Of a DNA stretch of 64,000 bases, positions 45,494 through 54,254 are shown one piece after another. The translations under genes were made by a program, and so were the position numbers. This DNA comes from JALEFZ01 sp038527485. GTDB lineage: Bacteria; Bacteroidota; Bacteroidia; J057. The stretch is taken from assembly GCA_038527485.1 (NCBI GenBank), contig JBCBFT010000007.1, positions 45,098 through 109,097 of the forward strand. The letters run 5' to 3'. The notes under the pieces were generated by a model that was not told where the DNA came from, ran no database searches, and worked only from the letters and a program-made list of their open reading frames with translations. The number at the start of each line of letters is the position of its first letter. The first letter of the stretch is position 1.

Positions 45494-47570
45494 CTCTGGA
45501 ATTATCCAGGACATCTCTCTTTTGTATGAGCTTTCTCTTTCCATTGGGAAGTCTCAAACCCTGGAAGAGAACTGCCAACATTTCCTGACCACACTCATGA
45601 GAAGAGCCAACCTGGATACGGCAGTTGTGTGGGTCAAAAGCTCCTACCAGACTTTCTTAGCGTCTGATGAAGATACCTATGAATTTGTTTATGGTCAGCC
45701 TCAAGCCAAGGTCATCAAGCATCATTTGCTGCCCCTACATCCTATTGTCCATAAACTCAAAGAAACCAAGTCCTTGATTATTACAAATGATCAGGAGGAG
45801 TTCAGTTTAGTCAGTACAGGACATAAGCACAGCAAAGGCAACATCGCAATATTTAAACTGGGTGATGTAGGAATTTTGAGTCTACATGGTTTGGGTAGCT
45901 CACGCTTTTTTCAACCTGCTTGGCACAATAAAATTGAGGGCGTGCTTGCCCAATTTGCCCAATCAATAGATGGAAATCTGGCGCATCGCAGATTGCTCTG
46001 GGAGATTGAGGAACGCAAGAGTATGGAGGTTCAGATGCTTCAATCCAAAGAGGCTGAAGAACAGTTTTTTGCCAATATGAGCCATGAGATTCGGACCCCT
46101 CTCAATGGGATGCTGGGAATGATGAATCTGGTGCTGGGGACGGTACTGACAGAAGAACAAAGAGAATATATCGATGACATGAAAGTGGCGAGTAAGACAT
46201 TGCTGGCCATTCTGAATGATATTCTGGACTATTCCAAAATAAAGCAGGGAAAAATTGACATCGAGCGAATCAAATTTGAGATAAAGGACAATCTGACTTC
46301 CCTTTATCATATTGCGAGAGCCAAAGGCAAAGAACAAGGTGTCAAAGTAAATCTCGTATTAGATGTCGACTCGCCAAAATATATTTTGGGTGACCCTGTG
46401 CGATTGAACCAAATCCTGGAAAATCTAATTAACAACGCCTTGAAGTTTACCTCTGAGGGAGAGGTCAATATTCGTATGCGTCTACTCAACCAAGAGGATA
46501 AAAATATACAGCTTGAATTTCAAGTACAGGATACGGGAATCGGCATACCCGAAGAGAAGCAGGCGCATATATTTGAGCACTTTGCCCAGGCAGGAGCTGA
46601 TACGGCGCGTAAGTTTGGAGGGACGGGGTTGGGGCTGGCCATTGTGCGGCAGTTGCTCGATCTGATGGAGGGAGAGATTCATCTTGAGAGTAGGGTAGGA
46701 GAGGGTAGCACATTTACGGTTACCCTACCTTTTGTGTTGGCAGACCCACATACATTTTCTGATCAAGGAGAAAAGGCCCACACAGCGCTCGATTATCTGA
46801 GGGAGGATCTGTCTGGACACCACATTCTTGTTGTAGAGGATACCTACATGAACCAGAAGGTGATCCAAAGAATGCTCCAGAAATGGGGGGCAGAGGTTTC
46901 TATTGCTTCTAATGGGAAGAAAGCCTTTGAGCTGATGCAAGTAGAAATGTATGATTTGGTGCTTATGGATGTCCATATGCCTGAAATGGATGGATACGAA
47001 GCGACAGAATTGATCAGAAGGGAGCTTCCTTCTACAGTCAGTCGAGTACCCATCATCGCACTGACGGCATCTGTGCGAGAGACAGTAAAGCGTAGAGTGC
47101 TTGAGGTAGGCATGGATGGGTATATCATTAAGCCATTTGAGCCTCGTAGTCTGTACAAGATGATTCGATTCTACCTCAACAAAAGGAAGCCGCAGGAGAT
47201 CGTTGTGGGAGATGCTTTTCCTTCATCTCATGCAAGTCTAAAGGAAATAGATACAGGCTACCTTATGGAGCTTTCGGGAGGCGATAAAGAATTCGTAAAG
47301 GAAATGATGGCCATTTTCCTAGAACAGACTCCCATAGAATTGGGGCACCTGAGGAAGAGTATTGAGCGCCAGGAGTGGCAGGCGATCAGTCGACAGGCGC
47401 ATAAGCTCAAATATCCTTTTTCAAGTATGGGGCGAAATGACCTTAGATTGGTTTTGGCAGATGTAGAGCTACAAGCCAAAAATGAGCAGGATATAGCATG
47501 CATCCAGCGGCTTTTTGATGATCTGACTGAGGAGACGCGCAAGATGCTGCAAGTGCTGAGGCAGTATTAA
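45480..47570 (+). CDS. Hybrid histidine kinase (GAF-HisKA-HATPase-REC-HPt)
   Basis: 696 residues, no transmembrane segment. Domains in order: a GAF-like domain (about 1-170), coiled coil, HisKA with His202 in FANMSHEIRTPLNG, HATPase_c (about 310-420, NALKFTSEGEVNI and DTGIGIPEEKQ, GTGLGLAI), receiver domain with phospho-acceptor Asp497 in VLMDVHMPEMDG, and an HPt domain with His641 in QAHKLKYPFSSMG. This allows an internal phosphorelay. No DNA-binding output domain is present, so a separate regulator must receive the signal. Start overlaps the FIST gene by 14 bp; input is probably the FIST protein. Confidence 0.95.
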   Translation: MNAIDSGIIQDISLLYELSLSIGKSQTLEENCQHFLTTLMRRANLDTAVVWVKSSYQTFLASDEDTYEFVYGQPQAKVIKHHLLPLHPIVHKLKETKSLIITNDQEEFSLVSTGHKHSKGNIAIFKLGDVGILSLHGLGSSRFFQPAWHNKIEGVLAQFAQSIDGNLAHRRLLWEIEERKSMEVQMLQSKEAEEQFFANMSHEIRTPLNGMLGMMNLVLGTVLTEEQREYIDDMKVASKTLLAILNDILDYSKIKQGKIDIERIKFEIKDNLTSLYHIARAKGKEQGVKVNLVLDVDSPKYILGDPVRLNQILENLINNALKFTSEGEVNIRMRLLNQEDKNIQLEFQVQDTGIGIPEEKQAHIFEHFAQAGADTARKFGGTGLGLAIVRQLLDLMEGEIHLESRVGEGSTFTVTLPFVLADPHTFSDQGEKAHTALDYLREDLSGHHILVVEDTYMNQKVIQRMLQKWGAEVSIASNGKKAFELMQVEMYDLVLMDVHMPEMDGYEATELIRRELPSTVSRVPIIALTASVRETVKRRVLEVGMDGYIIKPFEPRSLYKMIRFYLNKRKPQEIVVGDAFPSSHASLKEIDTGYLMELSGGDKEFVKEMMAIFLEQTPIELGHLRKSIERQEWQAISRQAHKLKYPFSSMGRNDLRLVLADVELQAKNEQDIACIQRLFDDLTEETRKMLQVLRQY

Positions 47571-47631
47571 GTAGGAGTTGACAAGCAGGATATATATTGA
47601 GGCAGAGGCTTTGGTCAAGGAAATAGAATGC

Positions 47632-47665
47632 CTTGTAGAAATGTCAGACATCGCATTTCTACAAG
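47632..47665. terminator. Inverted repeat between convergent kinase and fabD genes
   Basis: A perfect 12-bp stem CTTGTAGAAATG / CATTTCTACAAG with a 10-nt loop. There is no long T-run, so it may act as a weak or Rho-assisted stop for both convergent genes. Confidence 0.6.
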
Positions 47666-47680
47666 ACATAATAGCTATAC

Positions 47681-48571
47681 TTACTCAGCAATTTGACTGA
47701 CTGACAGCTTGCGATTCACCTTCTTGATCAGGCCACTTAGGACCTTTCCTGGTCCTACTTCCTGAAATTCTGTTGCACCGTCTTGTTCCATCTGCTGGAT
47801 GGTATGTGTCCAACGTACAGGAGATGTCAGTTGCTTGAGGATGTTCTCTTTGATGGCGGATTTGTGTGTGTGAGGCTTGGCGGTCACGTTTTGGTATACG
47901 GGGACTCGGGCGTCTTCAAAAGGCGTAGCCTCGATCCCTTCGGCTAGTTCAATACGCGCAGGCTCCATAAGTGGAGAGTGGAAGGCCCCATTTACAGGGA
48001 GTTCTAGCGCACGGCGTGCCCCTCTTTCTTGCGCCAGTGCGACCGCACGGGTAATACCTGGCTTGCTACCAGAGATGACGAGCTGTCCGATCGTATTATA
48101 GTTGGCGGGTACGACGATTTCGCCTTCCTCGCTGACGATTTTACAGATTTCTTCTACTACTTGATCCTCCATGCCCAAGATGGCAGCCATGGTAGATTCT
48201 TGGCTGTCACACGCCTTTTGCATGGCATTGGCTCGGATAGCCACTAGACGCAGGCCATCCTCAAATGAGAGTGCGCCAGCTGCCGCAAGGGCAGAAAACT
48301 CACCCAGAGAATGTCCAGCCACCATTTGCGCAGTATCCGCCAACTGATGTACCTGTGCGGCAATGACAGAGTGGATATAGATAGAAGGTTGTGTTACAGA
48401 AGTCCGTTTCAGATCGGCTTCTGCGCCTTCAAACATAATAGATTGGATGTCAAAACCGAGTACTTGATTGGCGGTCTCAAATAGGCTTTTAGCCAGATCA
48501 GAATTCTCGAAAAGGGATTTACCCATACCGGGAAACTGAGAGCCCTGTCCAGGGAATACGAGCGCTTTCAT
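47681..48571 (-). CDS. fabD: Malonyl-CoA:ACP transacylase
   Basis: 296 residues from the ATG at 48569-48571 (MKALVFPGQGSQFPGMGKSL); an upstream start at 48622 would add 17 residues, not seen in FabD. Characteristic motifs: FPGQGSQ, the nucleophile MVAGHSLGEFSALA with the active serine, FHSPLMEPA with the histidine, and the EVGPGKVL end. It loads malonyl groups onto acyl carrier protein for fatty-acid synthesis in the cytoplasm. Promoter box seen at 48605-48612. The divergent neighbour is an SDR gene. Confidence 0.97.
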   Translation of the reverse strand: MKALVFPGQGSQFPGMGKSLFENSDLAKSLFETANQVLGFDIQSIMFEGAEADLKRTSVTQPSIYIHSVIAAQVHQLADTAQMVAGHSLGEFSALAAAGALSFEDGLRLVAIRANAMQKACDSQESTMAAILGMEDQVVEEICKIVSEEGEIVVPANYNTIGQLVISGSKPGITRAVALAQERGARRALELPVNGAFHSPLMEPARIELAEGIEATPFEDARVPVYQNVTAKPHTHKSAIKENILKQLTSPVRWTHTIQQMEQDGATEFQEVGPGKVLSGLIKKVNRKLSVSQIAE

Positions 48572-48604
48572 TATTTTTTTCGATATATTGAAAGAATAGT
48601 CGCG

Positions 48605-48612
48605 CAAATATA
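48605..48612 (-). promoter_or_regulatory. -7 box (TATATTTG) of fabD
   Basis: On the minus strand the sequence reads TATATTTG, an exact match to the Bacteroidota TAnnTTTG -7 element, about 34 bp before the fabD ATG. No clean TTG is seen at -33. Confidence 0.5.
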
Positions 48613-48631
48613 ATACACTCATCGCTAAAAC

Positions 48632-49390
48632 ATGAAAATATCCTTACAAGATCAGGTCATTTTACTGACTGGGGCCAGCAGAGGGATCGGAAAAGGGATT
48701 GCGTTGCTGCTAAAGCAGACTCAGGCAACTGTTGCTGTACATTATGGACGGAGCAAAGAATCAGCCGAAGCACTGGCAAGTGAAATTGGCAATGGAAGCC
48801 TGGCTTTCCAAGCAGATTTGTCCCAGCCTCGTGCAGCTCGACAGTTGGCACAGGATGTCATGACGCATTATGGAAGGGTGGATGGATTGGTCAATAATGC
48901 AGGTATCGCATTTGAAATGGAGGAGGAAGGAGATTTTGATTTGTGGGTAGATCAATGGCAGCAAACCCTCCATGTAAACCTCTTGGCGGCGGCTGTACTC
49001 TGTCGAGAATTGGTCCCACATTTTGTACAGCATGGAGGTGGAAGAATGGTACACATTTCCTCTAGAGCCGCTTTTCGGGGTGATACGACAGCGTATATGG
49101 CCTATGCAGCATCTAAGGGAGGGATGGTATCATTGAGTAGGTCTATCGCTAGAGGATACGGGAAGCAGGGCATCAAGTCCTTCGTTGTAGCGCCTGGATT
49201 CATTCAGACTGATATGGCTCAACAGTTCATCGATGTGTATGGAGAGCAGTTTGTATTGGATGATTTGGCTTTGGATACACTGACCCAGCCTAAGGATCTT
49301 GCGCCTACCGTCATATTCTTACTCAGCGGTTGGATGGATCACGCAACAGGCTGCACCATAGATGTGAACGCAGGAAGTTATGTACACTAA
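48632..49390 (+). CDS. SDR family oxidoreductase (FabG-like)
   Basis: 252 residues, cytoplasmic. Classical short-chain dehydrogenase motifs: ILLTGASRGIGKGIA (NAD(P)-binding), LVNNAGIAFE, the catalytic serine in VHISSRAAF and the YxxxK pair in YAASKGG, and a PGFIQTDMA loop. It reduces or oxidises hydroxyl/keto groups; the FabG-like length and its divergent placement next to fabD hint at fatty-acid or polyketide metabolism, but the substrate is not certain. Confidence 0.92.
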   Translation: MKISLQDQVILLTGASRGIGKGIALLLKQTQATVAVHYGRSKESAEALASEIGNGSLAFQADLSQPRAARQLAQDVMTHYGRVDGLVNNAGIAFEMEEEGDFDLWVDQWQQTLHVNLLAAAVLCRELVPHFVQHGGGRMVHISSRAAFRGDTTAYMAYAASKGGMVSLSRSIARGYGKQGIKSFVVAPGFIQTDMAQQFIDVYGEQFVLDDLALDTLTQPKDLAPTVIFLLSGWMDHATGCTIDVNAGSYVH

Positions 49391-49643
49391 GGAAATGTCA
49401 CTTTTTTAAGTGAAACTCAATGACCTGCATATTTGGTCTATTTGTTTATAAATGGCTGTATATCAAAAGGATTTTCATGATTGGTCCTATGGTTTGTTTG
49501 AATGCGATGATGGTTTTTTGACTAAATATAAAGAATATTGATATATTACGATTTTTGGAATTGTGTAAGGGTTTTGCGCGCTTTGATTCTTGATCCTGCT
49601 TGTAAGGAGATACCTTTAGGTAAATCAAAAAAACGTTCTCCAT

Positions 49644-49805
49644 ATGTTTATTCCTAACAACTTCACACAAGTATCAACTGCTCCGACCTCTTTCTCCACA
49701 AGACAAGCTACGCCTAAGTCGAAAAATCATAAGATGCTGATATCCATTGGGTTTGGGATTATTCCTACTGCTCTTTTGGTGTTTGCACACTTCGGCATCA
49801 TATAA
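49644..49805 (+). CDS. Small membrane peptide, paralogue 1 of a tandem pair
   Basis: 53 residues from ATG 49644 to TAA 49803-49805. A Ser/Thr/Pro-rich N-terminus (FTQVSTAPTSFSTRQATPKS) is followed by one predicted transmembrane helix (about residues 31-53, LISIGFGIIPTALLVFAHF). Ungapped alignment with the peptide at 49956 gives about 10 identities in 23 positions (K, S, F, G, I, T, L, V, A, H), mostly in the helix, which argues that both are real genes. AAGGAGAT lies about 30 bp before the start. No family recognised. Confidence 0.65.
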   Translation: MFIPNNFTQVSTAPTSFSTRQATPKSKNHKMLISIGFGIIPTALLVFAHFGII

Positions 49806-49955
49806 GCCAATTTGCATGAATGGTTCCTGAGTATGTATAAATGGTAGAAAAATTGGTATGAATGGTATTTATTTTCTAATTTGATGTATCACTCAGTATT
49901 TGATATTCTGAATATCTGATCATATAGAAAATTTTACCTGTTAACTCGTTCATTC

Positions 49956-50087
49956 ATGCTACAAACTGCTACTCCTACTCGCTCAGGTTCCAGTATTCTT
50001 GAAAAACTAGGCGGTACCAAACTCATAGGCTCTATGGCTTTTGGCCTGATCGCTACGCTCGCACTCGTAGTCGCACACTACGCCTGA
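49956..50087 (+). CDS. Small membrane peptide, paralogue 2 of a tandem pair
   Basis: 43 residues from ATG 49956 to TGA 50085-50087. The N-terminus (LQTATPTRSGSSILEKLGG) is rich in Ser/Thr/Gly, then one transmembrane helix (residues 22-43, KLIGSMAFGLIATLALVVAH). It shares the K-x-x-x-S-x-x-F-G-x-I-x-T-x-x-L-V-x-A-H pattern with the 53-residue peptide upstream. The pair lies alone between the SDR and Rel genes. Possible roles are toxin-like, regulatory or membrane-protein subunit; none can be chosen from sequence. Confidence 0.65.
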   Translation: MLQTATPTRSGSSILEKLGGTKLIGSMAFGLIATLALVVAHYA

Positions 50088-50110
50088 TAAAACTTACACA
50101 TACTGGCATG

Positions 50111-50142
50111 AAAAAGGGAAGCGCCTGCCTCCCTTTTTTTTA
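50111..50142. terminator. Bidirectional terminator between peptide genes and the Rel gene
   Basis: AAAAAGGGAAGCG ... CCTCCCTTTTTTTT; the stem (8 bp with one A-C mismatch) is flanked by A-run and T-run, so it can stop transcription from either side. It overlaps the last codons of the minus-strand Rel gene. Confidence 0.7.
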
Positions 50143-52383
50143 TTCTTCATTTTCCTCTTCTACATCAAACCTGTTGGCTCGATAGACATTGGGCAAATCT
50201 TCTAACTTTTTCAACAGACTTTTCAGCTCATCGGTATTCTGGACAAATACATGAAAAACGCCTTCAAACAAGCCTTTGTGCGAGTCAATTGTCAGCCTAC
50301 GAATGTTGCGCTTCATGCGCATAGAGATTACTTTGATCAATTCGTTTAGCATCCCCTGCTTATCCACCCCTACGATCTTGATGGCCACTAAGAACTCAAC
50401 GTCTGACTGCCCTTCAGCCCATTTGGCCTTGATGATCTGAGAACCAAAGCTCGACATAAGGGAAATCGCTTTGGGACAGGAGGTGCGGTGAATCACGACT
50501 TTATCTGCGTGAACAAAACCTAGGATCTCATCTCCTTGAACAGGTCGGCAGCATTTGCCCAGCACATAATGGTCGATGTCGCCTTTTTTTCCAAGAACCA
50601 ATGTCTCAGGATCGACCCCTAGATCCTCCAAGCGAGATTGAAAAATCTGCTGACGGTCCTTCCATTGGTCCATCTCTTGGGTATCGAACTCCTTCCCTTC
50701 TTCTTTGAGACGAATGAACTCCTGGATTTTTTGCGTTTCAATTTTGTGTGATCCCAGCAAGTAGAAAAACTCCTCTTCATTGGGAATCACAAAGTAGACG
50801 AGTAGTTCTCGCATCACAGGATGATTTTCATCCACCCCATACTTCGCAGCCCGCCAATTAAAGAGTGCTTTTCCTTGCTCGACTACCTCCTTACGCTGCA
50901 TTTTCAGGGCGTGTTTGATGTAGTCTTTGGCGCGTGGCGTTCGTACATAGCGAAGCCATTCCTTGGTAGGCTTGGCTTTGCGAGATGTCAGTACCTCGAC
51001 GGTATCTCCAGAGCGCAACTCGTGATCGAGGACTTCGACCTTTTGGTTGACACGTGCACCGATTGCGGCACTTCCTAGATCTGTATGGATCTTGAAGGCA
51101 AAGTCCAGGACCGTCGCGTGGACGGGAAGTCGAATCATCTCTCCCTTCGGTGTGAAAACGATGACATCATTGGGCTGTAGATTTTCTTTGAATTCGCGTA
51201 CCGCTTCTAGCGCATTTAAACTGGGATTGGCGAGTACCTCTCGGATTTGGGCAATCCATTCGGACAGGAACGCTTCCTCCTCATTGTCTCCCTTGTAGAT
51301 CCAGTGAGCGGCGATGCCTTTTTCTGCGACTTCGTCCATGCGGGTAGTACGGATCTGAAGCTCAATCCATTGTCCCTCAGGGCCTCGCAAGGTCGTGTGT
51401 AAGGACTCATAGCCATTTTCCTTGGGATGGGTAATCCAGTCCCTGAGTCTTTTGGGATTGGCACGATAAAGCCCTGAAAGGACAGAGTATACCTGCCAGC
51501 AATCCTCACGTTCCTTACCCTCTCGTGCCTCAAGTATGATCCTAATGGCATACAGATCGTAGATTTCCTCAAAGGGTAAGCGCTTTCTTTCCATCTTTTG
51601 ATAGACGGAATAAATGGACTTATACCGACTCTTGACGGTGTATTTCAGTCCTGTACTGCGCAGTGCTTTCCGTACATCTTCGATAAACCTTTGAATGTAA
51701 AGCTGGGCTTCCTCTTTACTGGCTTGGACCTTTTCGGCGATTTCATTGTACTGCTTCGAATCGCTGTACTTAAACGAGAGATCTTCCAGCTCGGTCTTGA
51801 TCTCGTACAGACCGAGACGGTGGGCCAGCGGCGCATAGATATACATGGTCTCTGAGGCGATTTTCAGGACTTTCTCTTGCCTCATCGCACCCAGTGTACG
51901 CATATTATGGAGACGATCTGCCAACTTGATCAGGATCACACGTACGTCATCCGAGATGGTCAGCAGGATCTTGCGGAAGGTCTCTGCTTGTAGAGAGACG
52001 AACTCGCTCTTGACTTCAGAACTGGCTATCTTGGTCAGCCCATTGGTGATCTCCATGATTTTGGGACCAAACTGACGCTTGATGTCGGAGAGTTCAATAT
52101 CTGTATCTTCCACTACATCATGGATCAGGGCACAGGCTGTAGCTACTGCATCCTTGAGTCCCATCTCCTTGACGATGATGGTCGCTACGGCTAGGGGATG
52201 CAAGATATAAGGCTCACCCGATTTGCGTCTTGTATCCTTGTGGGCTTCCCGTGCGAACTCAAAAGCTTTTGTGACCATGCGCTTGTCTTGCCGACTGAGA
52301 TTTCGGAGTTGGCGCATGAGACTTTTGAAGACGCGATCTATTTCTTTTTGGTATTGTTTCTCTTGTACGGCTGTTAATTCCAT
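50140..52383 (-). CDS. relA: Bifunctional (p)ppGpp synthetase/hydrolase (RelA/SpoT family)
   Basis: 747 residues, cytoplasmic. N-terminal HD hydrolase domain with the active CALIHDVVEDT motif (HDxxED), then the synthetase domain (YAIRIILEAREGKE, ENGYESLHTTLRGPEG, IAAHWIYKGDN), TGS domain (about 400-460, VIVFTPKGEMIRLPVHATVL), a zinc-finger-like CCRPVQGDEILGF segment and a C-terminal ACT domain (VGVDKQGMLNELIKVISMRM). Both activities appear intact, so it can make and degrade the stringent-response alarmone. The tRNA-Leu and trigger factor genes lie divergently upstream. Confidence 0.95.
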   Translation of the reverse strand: MELTAVQEKQYQKEIDRVFKSLMRQLRNLSRQDKRMVTKAFEFAREAHKDTRRKSGEPYILHPLAVATIIVKEMGLKDAVATACALIHDVVEDTDIELSDIKRQFGPKIMEITNGLTKIASSEVKSEFVSLQAETFRKILLTISDDVRVILIKLADRLHNMRTLGAMRQEKVLKIASETMYIYAPLAHRLGLYEIKTELEDLSFKYSDSKQYNEIAEKVQASKEEAQLYIQRFIEDVRKALRSTGLKYTVKSRYKSIYSVYQKMERKRLPFEEIYDLYAIRIILEAREGKEREDCWQVYSVLSGLYRANPKRLRDWITHPKENGYESLHTTLRGPEGQWIELQIRTTRMDEVAEKGIAAHWIYKGDNEEEAFLSEWIAQIREVLANPSLNALEAVREFKENLQPNDVIVFTPKGEMIRLPVHATVLDFAFKIHTDLGSAAIGARVNQKVEVLDHELRSGDTVEVLTSRKAKPTKEWLRYVRTPRAKDYIKHALKMQRKEVVEQGKALFNWRAAKYGVDENHPVMRELLVYFVIPNEEEFFYLLGSHKIETQKIQEFIRLKEEGKEFDTQEMDQWKDRQQIFQSRLEDLGVDPETLVLGKKGDIDHYVLGKCCRPVQGDEILGFVHADKVVIHRTSCPKAISLMSSFGSQIIKAKWAEGQSDVEFLVAIKIVGVDKQGMLNELIKVISMRMKRNIRRLTIDSHKGLFEGVFHVFVQNTDELKSLLKKLEDLPNVYRANRFDVEEENEE

Positions 52384-52505
52384 AGATCCCTGAGGATGAA
52401 GGTGTCAGAATGTTTGAAATACGTAGTAGCGAGCCTTGGGTTAGGCAAGGAAAAAGAAAAATCAAACTATTTGTCTATTGTGTTTTCATAAAAGAAAAAA
52501 ACATC

Positions 52506-52513
52506 TATATTTG
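52506..52513 (+). promoter_or_regulatory. -7 box (TATATTTG) upstream of tRNA-Leu
   Basis: Exact TAnnTTTG match 31 bp before the tRNA. The nearest TTG (52478) is 25 bp upstream, longer than the usual spacer. Confidence 0.45.
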
Positions 52514-52544
52514 CAAACCCAAAACAAACAGCTCTTTTGTACAT

Positions 52545-52626
52545 GCGGATGTGGTGAAATTGGTAGACACGCTAGATTTAGGATCTTGTGCCGCAAGGCG
52601 TGGGGGTTCGAGTCCCTTCATCCGCA
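52545..52626 (+). tRNA. tRNA-Leu (anticodon UAG)
   Basis: Acceptor arms GCGGATG (52545) and CATCCGC (ending 52625) pair perfectly. The D arm GTGAAATTGGTAGACAC, the anticodon loop TTTAGGA with UAG, a long variable arm (TGCC GCAA GGCG) typical of leucine tRNAs, and the GTTCGAGT T-loop are present. The CCA end is not encoded. The second anticodon-stem pair is a T-T mismatch. The next gene, trigger factor, begins 100 bp downstream. Confidence 0.93.
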
Positions 52627-52726
52627 CTCTTACATGCAAGCCTCAAAATATAGATGAGGCACAAAATATAAGTGCTTCCTACTTCAGGAAGCATTCTTTT
52701 TATCAACATTTCAAATCTGTAGTGTC

Positions 52727-54160
52727 TTGAATATTTCTCTACAACATAAGGAAAATCTCACAGCAGACTTAACCTTTACGCTAGAACCTGCCGACTATAA
52801 AGACAAAGTTACGGCAAAGATCAAGGAATACGGAAAGCAGATTACCCTTCCAGGGTTTAGAAAAGGAAAAATTCCTCTCGGTGTATTGAAAAAGATGGTG
52901 GGAACTTCTATCATGATTGAAGAAATCAATCAGATGGTTTCCCAAAATCTATACGATTACATCAACGAAGAGGAGCTAGATGTATTGGGTGATCCTGTTC
53001 CCCAAAGTCAGATGAAAGAGGAAGATTTTGATCTATCTTTTCAAAGCGATCTCACATTTGTATTTGAAGTAGGACTGGCTCCTGAGTTTGAAGCTACAAC
53101 AGAGTTTGCGGATCTTCCCCCGCGCTACCAAGTCAAAGTGGATGACGCTTTCCTTGAAAAGGAGATTGGGATCTATCAAGATCGTTTTGGTGAGTCAAGT
53201 ACGCCAGAAGATGTAGCAAAAGGCGACATTGTATTTGGTCAAGCAACTTTTGAGGAAGAAGGAGCAGAGGCGATACCTGCACCCGCAGCAGAAGAAACGG
53301 AGGAAGGAGCTGAGACAGAAAACGACGACAAGGGAGTCTACATACCACTTAATCCCAATCGACTCGAAAACGAAGCGATCTTTGCTCCTCTAGAAGGAAA
53401 GAGTGTAGGGGATAAAGTCGAAGTAGACTACAAACTCATCGCAACTGAGCCACAAGCCTTAGCAGATTTGTTGTTTATCGATGTAGAGCAAGCTACCGAG
53501 TTGCTGGAAAAGCCGAGCAAATATGAGATCAAGCGTGTCAACCGTGTAGTAAAAGCAGAAGTCAATGAGGAGCTTTATGGAAAGGTAGCCGAATCCCTCA
53601 AGTGGGAGGTAGGCGAAGAACCATTGACAGAAGAAGACTTTAAAACACGTCTGTCCGAAAGCGTACTCGGAAATCTGGAGAAGAATGCCCGTGTGTATTT
53701 TCACAATAAGCTGACAGACAGGGTGATTGATGCGCATGACCTCGAGCTCCCAGATACTTTTTTGAAGAACTGGTTGGTGAAAACCAATGAGAATAAGACA
53801 GAAGAGGACATTGAAAATGAATATCCAGATTTCAAGCGCTCCTTGACATGGACTTTGGTCGAAGGAAAACTGATCAAAAAGTACGATGTCAAAGTAAACG
53901 ATGACGAGATTGATGACCGTCTCAAGCAAAATCTACTGGGTAATCTCACCATGCAGATGGGAGGTGAACCAGACGAAGCGCTTCTGAAGTCTTATATGGA
54001 GTATATGAAGCAAGATCAAAACTCTATGCAAGGGATCTTCCGTCAGGTATTGTCTGAGAAGGTACTCACGGCACTCGAAGAGGAGATCGGACCTGAGGTC
54101 ACAGAGATGGACGCGACCGATTTCATGAACCTCGTCGAAGCGGAGCGCAAGAATAACTAA
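52727..54160 (+). CDS. tig: Trigger factor
   Basis: 477 residues starting from a TTG (52727), the only credible start: the next in-frame ATG would remove the ribosome-binding domain. Order: N-terminal ribosome-docking domain with the GFRKGK signature (LPGFRKGKIP) near residue 43; a degenerate peptidyl-prolyl isomerase region (about 130-250) containing an acidic insert (EEEGAEAIPAPAAEETEEG); and a helical chaperone C-terminal domain. It helps nascent chains fold at the ribosome. The PPIase signature is poor, common in Bacteroidota. It follows the tRNA and ends in a strong terminator. Confidence 0.92.
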   Translation: MNISLQHKENLTADLTFTLEPADYKDKVTAKIKEYGKQITLPGFRKGKIPLGVLKKMVGTSIMIEEINQMVSQNLYDYINEEELDVLGDPVPQSQMKEEDFDLSFQSDLTFVFEVGLAPEFEATTEFADLPPRYQVKVDDAFLEKEIGIYQDRFGESSTPEDVAKGDIVFGQATFEEEGAEAIPAPAAEETEEGAETENDDKGVYIPLNPNRLENEAIFAPLEGKSVGDKVEVDYKLIATEPQALADLLFIDVEQATELLEKPSKYEIKRVNRVVKAEVNEELYGKVAESLKWEVGEEPLTEEDFKTRLSESVLGNLEKNARVYFHNKLTDRVIDAHDLELPDTFLKNWLVKTNENKTEEDIENEYPDFKRSLTWTLVEGKLIKKYDVKVNDDEIDDRLKQNLLGNLTMQMGGEPDEALLKSYMEYMKQDQNSMQGIFRQVLSEKVLTALEEEIGPEVTEMDATDFMNLVEAERKNN

Positions 54161-54183
54161 GATAAATGAAATAATTTGTATAT

Positions 54184-54212
54184 AGGCTGATGCGAACATC
54201 AGCCTTTTTTTG
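54184..54212 (+). terminator. Terminator of trigger factor
   Basis: Stem AGGCTGATG / CATCAGCCT (9 bp), loop CGAA, then TTTTTTTG. Confidence 0.9.
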
Positions 54213-54254
54213 TGCCTTCAGGAATAATCATAACATTTGGGAAAAATTAGCAAC

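Noticed and set aside
49452..49541. A 29-codon frame just upstream of the small membrane peptides
   Set aside because: Too short, no transmembrane pattern and no similarity to the two peptides.
52410..52730. A 106-codon frame running across the tRNA-Leu
   Set aside because: It spans a clear tRNA and ends just at the start of trigger factor, so it is not a gene.
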